From assembly GCF_025753795.1 (NCBI RefSeq), contig NZ_JAOWPS010000001.1, positions 1,302,001-1,366,000 on the forward strand: a stretch of DNA of 64,000 nt, in the 5' to 3' direction. Under the pieces are notes generated by a model. The model had not been told where the DNA came from. It made no database searches and saw nothing but the letters and a program-made list of their open reading frames with translations. Numbering within the stretch: the stretch's first letter is position 1; each line of letters begins with the position of its first letter. This document shows positions 34,828 through 43,082 of this stretch, in pieces. A program made the translations under genes and the position numbers. Origin of the DNA: Mesorhizobium sp. YC-39. GTDB taxonomy: Bacteria > Pseudomonadota > Alphaproteobacteria > Rhizobiales > Rhizobiaceae.

Positions 34828-35925
34828 ATGAAGAAGATTGCTTTAGCGCTTGCCGCCACACTGCTGGTGGCCGGCGCCGCGACGAAATCCTATGCGGAGG
34901 ACTTGCTGATCGGCACGCTCCTGCCGCTGACAGGACCGGGTTCGGCCACCGGAACCGAGCAGCAGAACGGCATCGATCTTGCCATCAAGCACATCAATGC
35001 CAAGGGTGGCATCAATGGCAGGATGCTGAAGGCGGTGGTGGAGGACAGCACAGGCCGTCCCGATCAGGCGGTGCTGGGCTTCAACCGCCTGACCGACCTC
35101 AACAACGTCCCCGTGGTCATGTCGGCATATTCATCGGTGACGCTTGCGGTCGACCCTCTGGCGGCCCGCAAGCAGGTGCTGCTGGTCAATGCGGGTGCGC
35201 AATCCGACCAACTGGCAACTGCCAGCCCGTATCTCATCAACACCATTCCGCAGATCCAGGGCGAGGCCGAGTTTCTGGCGCAGTTCGCGAAGCAGAAGCT
35301 GGGCACCAGCGCGGCGCTGCTCTATGAAAATGCGGCGGCGGGGCGCTCCGGCCGGGATGATTTCGCCAAGGCATTCGAGGCGCTGGGCGGCAAGATCGTT
35401 GCCGATGAACCAACCGAATTCGGCCAGACGAACTACCGGCCGCCACTGCTTGCCATAAAGGCTTCCGGGGCGCAGGTCCTCTACATCGCGGTGACACAGA
35501 ACTTTGCGGCTATCGCGGAGCAGATAAGCCTGATTCCGGATTTTCCCGCCGTGGTCGGCAATACCTACTCGACGCCGTTCTTCGGCAAGCCAGGCGCGGA
35601 AGGCTGGTACAACACCACTGTCGTCTCGAAGACTCCGCTGGCATTGGCCGATGAGTTTAAGGCCGAATACAAGGTGGACTTTTTCGAGGTCCAGTCGCGG
35701 GAATACTACAATTCGGTCTTCATCATCGCTGATGCCATGAAGAAGGTCCTGGAAGAGGGCAAAGAGGTCAATGGCACGAACTTACGCGATGCGATCCTGG
35801 CCATCGGCACATTCAAGTCGGACATTGCCGATATCACCTTCGAGGGTAGTAACACCGCAAAGCGTCCCATCGCTATCGAGCAGAACGGCAAGGATGAAAG
35901 GATCGTGGTCGATTTCACCCCATAA
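34828..35925 (+). CDS. Orphan branched-chain-type solute-binding protein
   Basis: A 365-residue Peripla_BP_6 protein with signal peptide MKKIALALAATLLVAGAATK and cleavage after SYA. LIGTLLPLTGPGSATG, GGINGRMLKAVVEDSTGRPDQAVLGF and ASPYLINTIPQIQGEAEF align segment by segment with the protein at 18992-20098, so the two are paralogues. AAGGGAGGA precedes the ATG; an upstream in-frame ATG overlaps the operator. With no permease genes of its own it probably feeds the LivHMGF-type complex at 20.1-23.3 kb. Confidence 0.9.
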   Translation: MKKIALALAATLLVAGAATKSYAEDLLIGTLLPLTGPGSATGTEQQNGIDLAIKHINAKGGINGRMLKAVVEDSTGRPDQAVLGFNRLTDLNNVPVVMSAYSSVTLAVDPLAARKQVLLVNAGAQSDQLATASPYLINTIPQIQGEAEFLAQFAKQKLGTSAALLYENAAAGRSGRDDFAKAFEALGGKIVADEPTEFGQTNYRPPLLAIKASGAQVLYIAVTQNFAAIAEQISLIPDFPAVVGNTYSTPFFGKPGAEGWYNTTVVSKTPLALADEFKAEYKVDFFEVQSREYYNSVFIIADAMKKVLEEGKEVNGTNLRDAILAIGTFKSDIADITFEGSNTAKRPIAIEQNGKDERIVVDFTP

Positions 35926-36153
35926 CAGCGAAAGAGGGATCTTGGTCAAACGGGATCTGGTGCTCGCCAACGATTCGAATTTGAGGAACGTGACGAAGTC
36001 CTTTTGCGTCAGGTTCAAGCGTAAGCCGGTCGTCCTCTTGTCGTCGGAAGTGCGGCTGAGCGTGCGGCTTGCATCCCGCGCGGCTTTCGCGGCCGCCCCA
36101 AGCCAGGCGGCGCATTTTTCGGCACCGGTAACCAAAGCGCGGTTTTCAAGCAC
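35782..36153 (-). pseudogene. Possible truncated gene coupled to the FabF-like gene
   Basis: A GTG at 36153 with CAGGAG six bases upstream overlaps the FabF-like stop, the usual arrangement of a coupled downstream gene. The first 45 or so residues are alanine-rich and helical (LVTGAEKCAAWLGAAAKAARDAS), after which the frame runs antisense into the binding-protein gene. No family was recognised. It may be the stump of a gene cut when the two modules were joined, or a chance frame. Confidence 0.25.
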
Positions 36154-37450
36154 GAGAGTCTCCTGCACGTTCACCTATGGGTCCGTCGTGCCAACGCCGA
36201 AACACCACGCTTGCATTGACGCCGCCAAAGCCGAATGCGTTGGAAATCGCATAGTCCATTTCCAGCGGACGAGCCTCCTTCGCCACGAAATCTATTCCGT
36301 CGCCAGCCGGGTCGGGGTCGTTCAGGTTCAAGGTCGGCGGCGCGACTTGATCTCTGAGCGCGAGGATCGTGAAGATCGCTTCAAGGCCGCCGGCCGCTCC
36401 AAGCAGATGGCCGGTCGCCGATTTCGTCGCACTGACCGCGATGCCACCGGTTGCGCCGAACACCCGTTTGATCGCTGCGAGCTCGGCCCGGTCTCCCACC
36501 TGCGTGGACGTGGCGTGGGCGTTGAGGTGGCGTATGTCGCTCGCGGTTACGCCGGCTTGTGCAATGGCAATTTCGATTGCCCGCCGCGCACCATCCCCAT
36601 CATCTGGACCGGACGTGATGTGATGGGCGTCGGCCGTTGTGCCGTAGCCCACCAGTTCCGCGATCGGCTGAGCGCCACGTGCAAGCGCGTGGTCGAGAGC
36701 CTCGATCACCAGAACACCCGCACCTTCTCCCATAACGAAGCCATCGCGCTGCGTGTCGAACGGACGCGAAGCCTCGGTCGGCGTGTTGTTGAAGTTTGTC
36801 GAAAGCGAGCGCGCTGCGCTGAAGCCGCCGAGACTGACAGTATGGATGCAGGCTTCGGTTCCCCCGCAAACGGCAATATCGGCCTCGTCGTTGCGGATCA
36901 GACGGGCTGCATCGCCGATGGCCTGCACGCCCGCCGCGCAGGCCGTAACAGGTGCTCCCAGCGGCCCCTTGAAACCGTGGCGGATCGATATCTGTCCCGC
37001 CGCCAGGTTCACGAGAAACGATGGGACGGTGAAGGGTGAAAGGCGGCGAACACCGTGTTGGTCGACCATCCGTACCGCTTCGGTAATGGCGGGAAAGCCG
37101 CCGATACCGGAGGCGATGATCGCGGCGGTACGCAGACGTTCATCCTCCGAGAGCGGTTTCCATCCCGCCTGGGCCAGCGCTTCTTCCGCCGCGGCTAACC
37201 CGAACACGATGAAGCGGTCCACCTTTCGCTGGTCCTTGGGAGCGAGGATGGTGCCGGGGTCGAAGCCTTCTCGCGCAGACTCCTCCAGCGTGGGAACAAC
37301 GCCCCCGACCTTCGCCGGCAGATCGGCGACCATCTCGACCGGAAGCCTTCTGAGGCCCGAATGGCCGGCGAGAAGCCGCGACCAGGACGTTTCCACATTG
37401 GCTGCAAGAGGGCTAACCGCTCCCATACCGGTGACAACTATGCGCCGCAT
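36146..37450 (-). CDS. Beta-ketoacyl-ACP synthase, FabF-like
   Basis: A 434-residue condensing enzyme with the full KAS II triad: Cys171 in VTACAAGVQAIGDA, His in LNAHATSTQVGD and His in SATGHLLGAAGG. AFGFGGVNASVVF is at the C-terminus. The ATG at 37450 has AGCTGGAG upstream and begins at MRRIVVTGMGAVS, the normal family start; the longer frame reads into the thiolase gene. It follows the thiolase by 38 bases. As an extra copy away from fab genes it may act in a specialised acyl pathway. Confidence 0.9.
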   Translation of the reverse strand: MRRIVVTGMGAVSPLAANVETSWSRLLAGHSGLRRLPVEMVADLPAKVGGVVPTLEESAREGFDPGTILAPKDQRKVDRFIVFGLAAAEEALAQAGWKPLSEDERLRTAAIIASGIGGFPAITEAVRMVDQHGVRRLSPFTVPSFLVNLAAGQISIRHGFKGPLGAPVTACAAGVQAIGDAARLIRNDEADIAVCGGTEACIHTVSLGGFSAARSLSTNFNNTPTEASRPFDTQRDGFVMGEGAGVLVIEALDHALARGAQPIAELVGYGTTADAHHITSGPDDGDGARRAIEIAIAQAGVTASDIRHLNAHATSTQVGDRAELAAIKRVFGATGGIAVSATKSATGHLLGAAGGLEAIFTILALRDQVAPPTLNLNDPDPAGDGIDFVAKEARPLEMDYAISNAFGFGGVNASVVFRRWHDGPIGERAGDSRA

Positions 37451-37488
37451 CTTCACTCCAGCTTTTCCTTTTGCAGCGAATCGCAAGT

Positions 37489-38694
37489 CTATCGCGGACG
37501 CTCGATGGCAATTGCCGTCGCCTCTCCACCCCCGATGCATAGGGCAGCTATGCCGCGTGAAAGGTTGCGGCGCTGCAAGGCATGAAGCAGTGTGACGATG
37601 AGACGCGCGCCGGTCGCTCCAATCGGGTGCCCGAGCGCGCACGCGCCACCATTCACATTCAGTTTGTCCCAAGGTATTGAAAGGTCCTTCGCTGCGGCCA
37701 TTGCGACTACCGCAAATGCTTCGTTGATCTCGAAGAGATCGACATTGCTGACATCCCAGCCGGTTTTCTGGAGGAGTTTCCGGATTGCCGGGATTGGGGC
37801 CGTGGTGTACCACGCCGGCTCTTGGCTGTGAGTTGCATGGCCCTTGATTTCAGCAAGGATGGGTAATCCCTCACTCACCGCAATGGAACCGCGTGTCAGG
37901 ATAAGGGCGGCAGCGCCATCGGCATTTGCCGAGGCGCTTGCGGCGGTAATGGTGCCATTCTGACGAAACGCAGGCTTGAGTGACGGTATCTTCTCCGGCG
38001 AAACTTTGAGGGGATGCTCGTCGGTGTTGATAAACTTGCTGCCATCCTTGGCTGGCACCAAGACCGGAGCGATCTCGTCCTTGAAGGCACCGGTGTTGAT
38101 TGCCGTTCGAGCGCGCGTCAGTGTCTCGATGGCGTAAGCGTCCTGATCCGCGCGTGAAAACTGGTATGCCTCGGCCGCGGCTTCGCCGAAATCGCCCATA
38201 GGACGGCCTTGCTCATAGGCATCTTCAAGCCCGTCGAGCATCATGTGGTCGAAAATCTGGTTGTGCCCGGCCCGATAACCGCCACGGGCCTTCGCGAGTA
38301 GGTATGGTGCGTTGGACATGGATTCCATGCCGCCAGCCACAACCATCTCGGCCGAGCCTGCCCTAATCAGGTCATGGGCTAACATGGTCGCCTTCATTCC
38401 CGATCCACAGACTTTGTTGATCGTAGTCGCTCCAACTGCGTCGGGCAGTGTTGCGCCCCGCGCAGCCTGCCGTGCCGGCGCCTGCCCTTGGCCAGCTGGG
38501 AGGACGCAACCCATAAACACTTCGTCAACTCGATCGATGGGAACGCCCGCTCTATCCAAGGCCGCCCTGATCACATGGGAGCCCAGTGCGTGAGCCACCA
38601 GAGGAGAAAGATCGCCGAGAAAGCGCCCCAGAGGAGAGCGCACCGCCGACACAATGACGACCGGATCGAGCGATGAGGACATAGATGAGGACAT
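37489..38694 (-). CDS. Acetyl-CoA C-acyltransferase (thiolase)
   Basis: A 401-residue thiolase with all catalytic residues: Cys96 in NKVCGSGMKA, the EINEAFAV loop, His in GGACALGHPIGATGAR and the second Cys in ALCIGGGEATA. It cleaves or forms beta-ketoacyl-CoA in the cytoplasm. The gene is behind a strong promoter whose spacer holds a TGTGTAATTGCAC operator, and it is co-directional with the FabF-like gene. Biosynthetic or degradative direction cannot be told. Confidence 0.93.
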   Translation of the reverse strand: MSSSMSSSLDPVVIVSAVRSPLGRFLGDLSPLVAHALGSHVIRAALDRAGVPIDRVDEVFMGCVLPAGQGQAPARQAARGATLPDAVGATTINKVCGSGMKATMLAHDLIRAGSAEMVVAGGMESMSNAPYLLAKARGGYRAGHNQIFDHMMLDGLEDAYEQGRPMGDFGEAAAEAYQFSRADQDAYAIETLTRARTAINTGAFKDEIAPVLVPAKDGSKFINTDEHPLKVSPEKIPSLKPAFRQNGTITAASASANADGAAALILTRGSIAVSEGLPILAEIKGHATHSQEPAWYTTAPIPAIRKLLQKTGWDVSNVDLFEINEAFAVVAMAAAKDLSIPWDKLNVNGGACALGHPIGATGARLIVTLLHALQRRNLSRGIAALCIGGGEATAIAIERPR

Positions 38695-38849
38695 AAGGGT
38701 AGGCTTCCTATGGGTTCGGGTTTCGACGCCGCCAGCGGTGGCACCTGGGCCATGGGGGGCTGCCGTCGACCATGCCTTTCAGACATGAGCGTAGAGTTCG
38801 AGGCTACTTTGGTTGCCGCCACATGAGAGCAGCGCTCACAAGTGCATTC

Positions 38850-38878
38850 TGCATAAGTGCAATTACACATTTTGTCAA
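38850..38878 (-). promoter_or_regulatory. Thiolase promoter with operator in the spacer
   Basis: On the minus strand a consensus TTGACA (38878-38873), a 17-base spacer and TATGCA (38855-38850) precede the thiolase gene. The spacer contains GTGTAATTGCAC (38868-38857), the same dyad seen at the MarR gene and four other places. Binding there would block polymerase directly. Confidence 0.75.
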
Positions 38879-39063
38879 ATGCCTTATCCCCGTCAGTGTC
38901 AGCCGTCTGGCGTAGCGCCTCCGCTTAGGCTCAACTTCTCGCTGACCACAATCTAAGCGACACTTCATTAGGGCGTTGTCGTCAACGACCGGCCAAGGCA
39001 AGCGCTGACATTCATGAGAGACATTTTGCCGAAGGCCATTGCAACGCCCGCGCTGTTTGTATA

Positions 39064-39077
39064 TGTGTAATTGCACA
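39064..39077. promoter_or_regulatory. MarR-type operator without an obvious target gene
   Basis: TGTGTAATTGCACA, identical in its 14 bases to the copy at 60023-60036. It lies just past the broken end of the MFS gene and 207 bases from the thiolase promoter copy. The gene it once served may have been lost at the rearrangement near 39.1 kb. The rest of the 38.7-39.08 kb gap shows no gene. Confidence 0.6.
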
Positions 39078-39085
39078 CTTTGACG

Positions 39086-39649
39086 TTAACTACCGAAGAC
39101 AGGGTGATGGGAGGCCAGGCTGTTCAGCACGCTTCCGACCAACGGCGAAAAACCGGGAGCTGCCGCTGTTGCGGTCATAACAACCGCAAGGGCTCTCGCG
39201 AGCGAAGCCCCCTCGAATACATCGCGCGCGATCGCACGCGACAGGACCGACAGCCCGCAGGCGCCAAGCGCCTGGATAATCCGCCCCAAGATCAGATGGG
39301 ACAAAGTGCTTGCGACACTGGATATAAGGCAGCCGGCGACGAACACCGTGAGGCTGCCGAGGACGAGCCGCTCACGACCGAAACGGTCGGCTAGCGGCCC
39401 CACGACAAGCTGGCCAAGCGCGAATGCGATGAAGAAGCCGCTAAGGGTCGGCCCCAATTCGGGCGTCGACACACCAAGCGTCTCTCCGATTGTTTGAAAC
39501 GCGGGTGGGATGATGTTGGTCGACAAGGACCCGAGTGCCGCCAGGCCGGCCAGCAGGAACACAATGTCGCCCGATAAGGCGCGACTGGTCGCCTTCGGAT
39601 GTGTGCCTTTCGACGCGATATCATCGCTCACGATCGCACCGCAATGCAC
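39086..39649 (-). pseudogene. Truncated MFS transporter, Bcr/CflA-like
   Basis: The frame encodes 187 residues covering about the first five membrane helices of a Bcr/CflA-type drug:proton antiporter: GDIVFLLAGLAALGSLSTNIIPPAF, LGVSTPELGPTLSGFFIAFALGQLVVGPLADRFGRE and LSHLILGRIIQALGACG. Complete members have about 400 residues and 12 helices. After PGFSPLVGSVLN the sequence leaves the family and stops, so the C-terminal half is gone. A functional exporter is not expected. Confidence 0.8.
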
Positions 39650-39771
39650 GCTGCGATGAAGCCAATGCAGCGAAAATACTTGAGTTCTCGGAACACATAC
39701 TAGGGTCTTTAATTGTGAGGTGAGGGTTGCAGATGGAGACCGGCGGAGAATGTGTGGCGGGCCGCTAGACC

Positions 39772-40942
39772 TCAGCCACGCATTCCTGCAAATGCAGCCC
39801 GCATTTCCCGGACCATCGCATCCGGAGCCTCAAGCGTGCCAAAGTGCGCGCCTTTCTCCAGCACGTTCCAATAGATCAAATTCGGATAGCGTTGTTCCGC
39901 CCATGAGCGGGGAGATTTGAAGATATCGTTTTTGAATACAGTGGCTGCCACCGGCAATTTGATGGGCGCACCACCAAAAGTTGAGTTCCGCGCTTCCCAA
40001 AATGCGCGAGCGGACAGGACGCCGCTTTGGGTGAACCAGGTGCAGCGAGATGTTATCCAGCATGTCGTCGATGCCGATTGCGTCTTCCGGATTCCCGGTA
40101 TTGTCCGTCCAGCGGTGGAATTTTTCATAAATCCACATCGCTTGTCCGATAGGTGAGTCGGTCAGGCTATAACCGAGGGTTTGCGGCCGCGTTTTTTGGA
40201 AGCGCGAGAAGCCGCCTTCTTCGAGTTGTGTCCAGCGGAAAGCCTCGAACGCCTCCCGTTCCTCCTCCGTTGCATGTTCGCCAAGCTCACGCGGAATGGC
40301 AAACAGCAAATTCAGGTGGATCGCGGCCAGTCCTTCCGGCGGGTGCTCGGCGAGATCCGACAGAACGTGCGCGCCGTAGTCCCCGCCCTGCGCGACCCAC
40401 TTGCCGTAGCCGAGGCGGACCATCAGGGCCGCGCACATCCGCGCGGTGCGCGCGTGTGTCCAGCCTTGCTCCCGCGGCGGCTCCGTGAAGCCCCATCCGG
40501 GCAGTGACGGCAGGACTACGTGGAATGCATCCTCCGCACGTCCACCGTAAGCCTCGGGATCGACCAGCGGCTCGATCAGCCGGATGAACTCCACGATCGA
40601 GCCTGGCCATCCATGCATGAGCAGGACCGGTATGGCGTCGGAATGCTTCGAAGGCACATGAAAGAAATGAACGTCGGGGTTGTCGATGCGAGTAATGTAT
40701 TGGGGGTGGGAGTTGGCTCGCGCCTCGAAGCGCCGCCAATCGTAGTGATTGAGCCAATAGTCCGCGACCTCGCGGGCCTTGTGCAAGGGGACGCCTTGTA
40801 CCCAACCATCCGCCGTTTCCTTGTGAGGCCAGCGGATATTCGCCAGACGACGTTTCAGGTCGCCGATCGCCTCGTCCGATATGCCGATGCGGAAAGGCCG
40901 CACACTTTCATCACTTTGTTCGGCACCGGATGCTTCGGCCAT
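39772..40942 (-). pseudogene. Epoxide hydrolase, frameshifted
   Basis: From ATG 40942 the sequence is a typical soluble epoxide hydrolase with an EHN domain: RLANIRWPHKETADGWVQGVPL, the HGWPGS oxyanion motif, LPSLPGWGFTEPP and nucleophile Asp in GGDYGAH. After MLDNISLHL the frame goes astray and ends at 39830. Family sequence resumes in the next frame (TQSGVLSARAFWEARN, PVAATVFKNDIF, GAHFGTLEAPDAMVREMRAAF) and stops at 39772. One extra C on the coding strand at 40039-40040 accounts for it. Either a recent pseudogene or a sequencing error. Confidence 0.85.
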
Positions 40943-40958
40943 GGTTCTCGATCTCTCT

Positions 40959-40993
40959 TGGCAATATGTGTCTATGATAGACACATATTGCCA
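40959..40993. promoter_or_regulatory. 35-bp perfect palindrome, probable Rrf2-family operator
   Basis: Two 17-base arms, TTGGCAATATGTGTCTA and its exact complement, flank a single central G. It lies between the divergent epoxide hydrolase and Rrf2 genes, 17 bases from the former start codon. The core TATGTGTCTATGATAGACACATA is AT-rich like known Rrf2 sites. Its length and symmetry suggest a dimeric or double-dimer operator controlling both genes. Confidence 0.75.
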
Positions 40994-41056
40994 TACTAAA
41001 TGCAACCATGAAAATTGCATATTGCGCGAAAGGTAGTTTTCAGACTGAATGAGGCG

Positions 41057-41518
41057 ATGATTGACGTTCGCTTTCCGACCGCGCTGCAGATGATGCTGAG
41101 CCTCGCCCTCGCGCAGGAGCGAGGAGAGGGGCTGCTGAGTTCCAGCCAGCTTGCGCGAAGCCTCGGCGCCAATCCGAGCTTCGTCCGGAAGATGCTAGTG
41201 CTGCTTAGCGATGCCGGTCTTGCTGAAGCCGCGCGCGGAAACACTGGAGGAGTGCGGCTGACGAGACCCGCGGCAGCAATCACGCTGCGGGACGTCTATC
41301 AAGCAGTGACAAAGGACAAGCCTCTCTGGGCTCCCAGAGAGGGTGTGCCTAGCGTATGCATGGTTAGCAGCAATGCTGGCGAGTACTTCTCGGCTATCTC
41401 TGCCTCGGCTCAGGAGGCTACAATGGCGAAGCTTGGCCAAAGCACGCTTGCTGATGGTCTTGCCCAACTTCGAGCGCTGGATGCCCGCCGACAGCAGGTA
41501 GCACGCCAGGCCAGTTGA
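41057..41518 (+). CDS. Rrf2-family transcriptional regulator
   Basis: A 153-residue winged-helix regulator: RFPTALQMMLSLALAQERGEGLLSSSQLARSLGANPSFVRKMLVLLSDAGLAEAARGNTGGVRLTRP, ITLRDVYQAV. The iron-sulfur members of the family use three cysteines; only Cys112 or so (PSVCMVSS) is present here, so a cluster is unlikely and single-cysteine redox or ligand sensing is possible. The ATG at 41057 was chosen since MIDVRFPTALQ is the standard beginning. Divergent from the epoxide hydrolase gene across the 35-bp palindrome. Confidence 0.88.
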   Translation: MIDVRFPTALQMMLSLALAQERGEGLLSSSQLARSLGANPSFVRKMLVLLSDAGLAEAARGNTGGVRLTRPAAAITLRDVYQAVTKDKPLWAPREGVPSVCMVSSNAGEYFSAISASAQEATMAKLGQSTLADGLAQLRALDARRQQVARQAS

Positions 41519-41519
41519 T

Positions 41520-42005
41520 CACGTGCGACCGGTGGTTTCCGAGTGTGCTCGGGCTTCGGGTAATTCGGGCCAACCTTCTGCCAGTGCCTTTCGATCCATG
41601 CCTCCAGATCCTGGACCAGCGTGTCTACCATCATCGCGCCGTCATCAGCCGTTGCTTCCGAAGGACGTCCAACGACGCCGTTTGGTGTGGTCGCTGGCAT
41701 CGCGAGGAGAAAAGCCGGCCGGAGTAATGTCGCTGACGTCTTCGGTTTTTTCCGGGCGGACCATTTCCGGCCGCAGATGCATAAGAATCGAGGTTTCGCC
41801 GCGATTGGCATGGATGTCCTCACCATCACGCAGGTAAAGGTCGCGGGCTCGGCGGGATACCATAACCCCATCGTCGCATAGCGGCATTCGGGAAACTCGT
41901 ATCGCAACTGTGGGATCGCGCTGCGGAGCGAGGGATCGTTGGTCGCATGACCGGAGAACATCAGCAGTTTTCGAATACCGTCGTTGCGCACCCACGCTAG
42001 AAAGC
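41520..42005 (-). pseudogene. Creatininase-family amidohydrolase remnant, two frameshifts
   Basis: Three consecutive frames spell the C-terminal part of a creatininase-family enzyme. First DGIRKLLMFSGHATNDPSLR and LRYEFPECRYATMGLWYP; then, from about 41850, DGEDIHANRGETSILMHLRP and EMVRPEK; then, from about 41690, TPNGVVGRPSEATADDGAMM. The usual GHGGN metal motif reads GHATN. The N-terminal half is missing: the fragment begins directly after the stop of the SDR gene. It is a pseudogene. Confidence 0.75.
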
Positions 42006-42013
42006 GCCTCCGC

Positions 42014-42787
42014 TCAGATCGATGTGTAGCCCGCGTCTGCCGAAACGATGCTGCCGGTCATCAGGCTCGATGCGTCGGACCCTAGGAAAAGGACAACGGA
42101 GGCGATCTCGTCCGGTCTGCCGAATCGTTTCATCGGGGTGAGGTCGATCCAGCGATCGACCGTGCCATCGCCCTGCTCCACGCCCGCGAGCAACGGCGTT
42201 TCGATATAGGTCGGCGCCACCGCGTTCACGCGCACGCCGCGCCGTGCCCATTCGACGGCCAGCGACCGAGTCAGGTGGTGCACGCCGGCCTTGGAGGCGT
42301 TGTAGTGGCATTGGGGCTGCGGGGTGTTGACGATGTCGGCCGACATCGAGCCGATGTTGACGATCGAACCGCGGCCGGCCTGGAGCATCTTGCGCCCGAA
42401 GGCGCGGCAGCACTTGAAGACGCCGGTCAGGTTGACGCCAATGACTCGGTCCCATTCCTCGTCGGTCAGATCCTCGGCTGGTATGTTGGAGACGACACCA
42501 GCATTGGAGACGAGCACGTCGAGGGGCGGCAGCAAGTCGGCGAGTGCGCGGAGGGCTTCACTCTTCGTGACGTCCAGTTCATGCGCCTCGGCCTTTAGGC
42601 CACGGACTACGAGCTTTTCCGCGACCGTCCTTGCGCGCGCGCCGTCGAGGTCGGTGACATGGACAATGGCCCCGGCTTCCGCCAGAGCCGTAGCGCAGGC
42701 CTCGCCGATCCCCTGGCCCGCTCCCGTTACCAGCGCGATTCGACCCGTCAGATCGAATTTGGATGTGTATGACAAGGGTTCCTCCAT
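42014..42787 (-). CDS. SDR-family oxidoreductase
   Basis: A 257-residue classical short-chain dehydrogenase. TGAGQGIG (residues 21-28) binds the nucleotide, Asp46 in VTDLD suggests NAD, SNAG is at 94-97 and the active site is Ser147, Tyr162 and Lys166 (YNASK). The ATG at 42787 gives the usual N-terminus; an upstream GTG frame would add 29 residues with no family match. It is divergent from the aldehyde dehydrogenase gene of the pentose module and may act on a polyol or sugar. Confidence 0.9.
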   Translation of the reverse strand: MEEPLSYTSKFDLTGRIALVTGAGQGIGEACATALAEAGAIVHVTDLDGARARTVAEKLVVRGLKAEAHELDVTKSEALRALADLLPPLDVLVSNAGVVSNIPAEDLTDEEWDRVIGVNLTGVFKCCRAFGRKMLQAGRGSIVNIGSMSADIVNTPQPQCHYNASKAGVHHLTRSLAVEWARRGVRVNAVAPTYIETPLLAGVEQGDGTVDRWIDLTPMKRFGRPDEIASVVLFLGSDASSLMTGSIVSADAGYTSI

Positions 42788-43009
42788 ATTTCGTCGTTTG
42801 GTCCTGCTCATAGTAGTAGAACTACCATTTTCGCCAGCGTTGTTATGGCTTTGGCCCTCTGGCAAAGCGATCACAGAACCGAAAACACAGTGAAATCCTG
42901 GCCAATCGCTGGGAGCGTAATTGATTCACATATCAAAAGCAAAGGCTTAGGAGAAGAGAGACAACATCTGGTGATTGATCTCAGCTGTAGCCGGGAAGAA
43001 GGTTGCGCT

Positions 43010-43026
43010 AACTAGTAAATCTAGTT
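43010..43026. promoter_or_regulatory. Probable RpiR operator before the aldehyde dehydrogenase operon
   Basis: AACTAG-TAAAT-CTAGTT, a 6-bp dyad with a five-base centre, lies 56 bases ahead of the operon start in the 295-base divergent region. The matching AGCTAG-N5-CTAGCT stands before the module's transporter operon. The rest of the divergent region shows no gene. Confidence 0.6.
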
Positions 43027-43082
43027 TATGAGGATCAGTGGATCAGACCCCGGAGGCGCGGGGCAGGTAGAGGAAGCCGTCC

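Noticed and set aside
38804..39076. A 90-codon minus-strand frame in the thiolase upstream region
   Set aside because: It runs through both MarR-type operators and the thiolase promoter and shows no protein motif.
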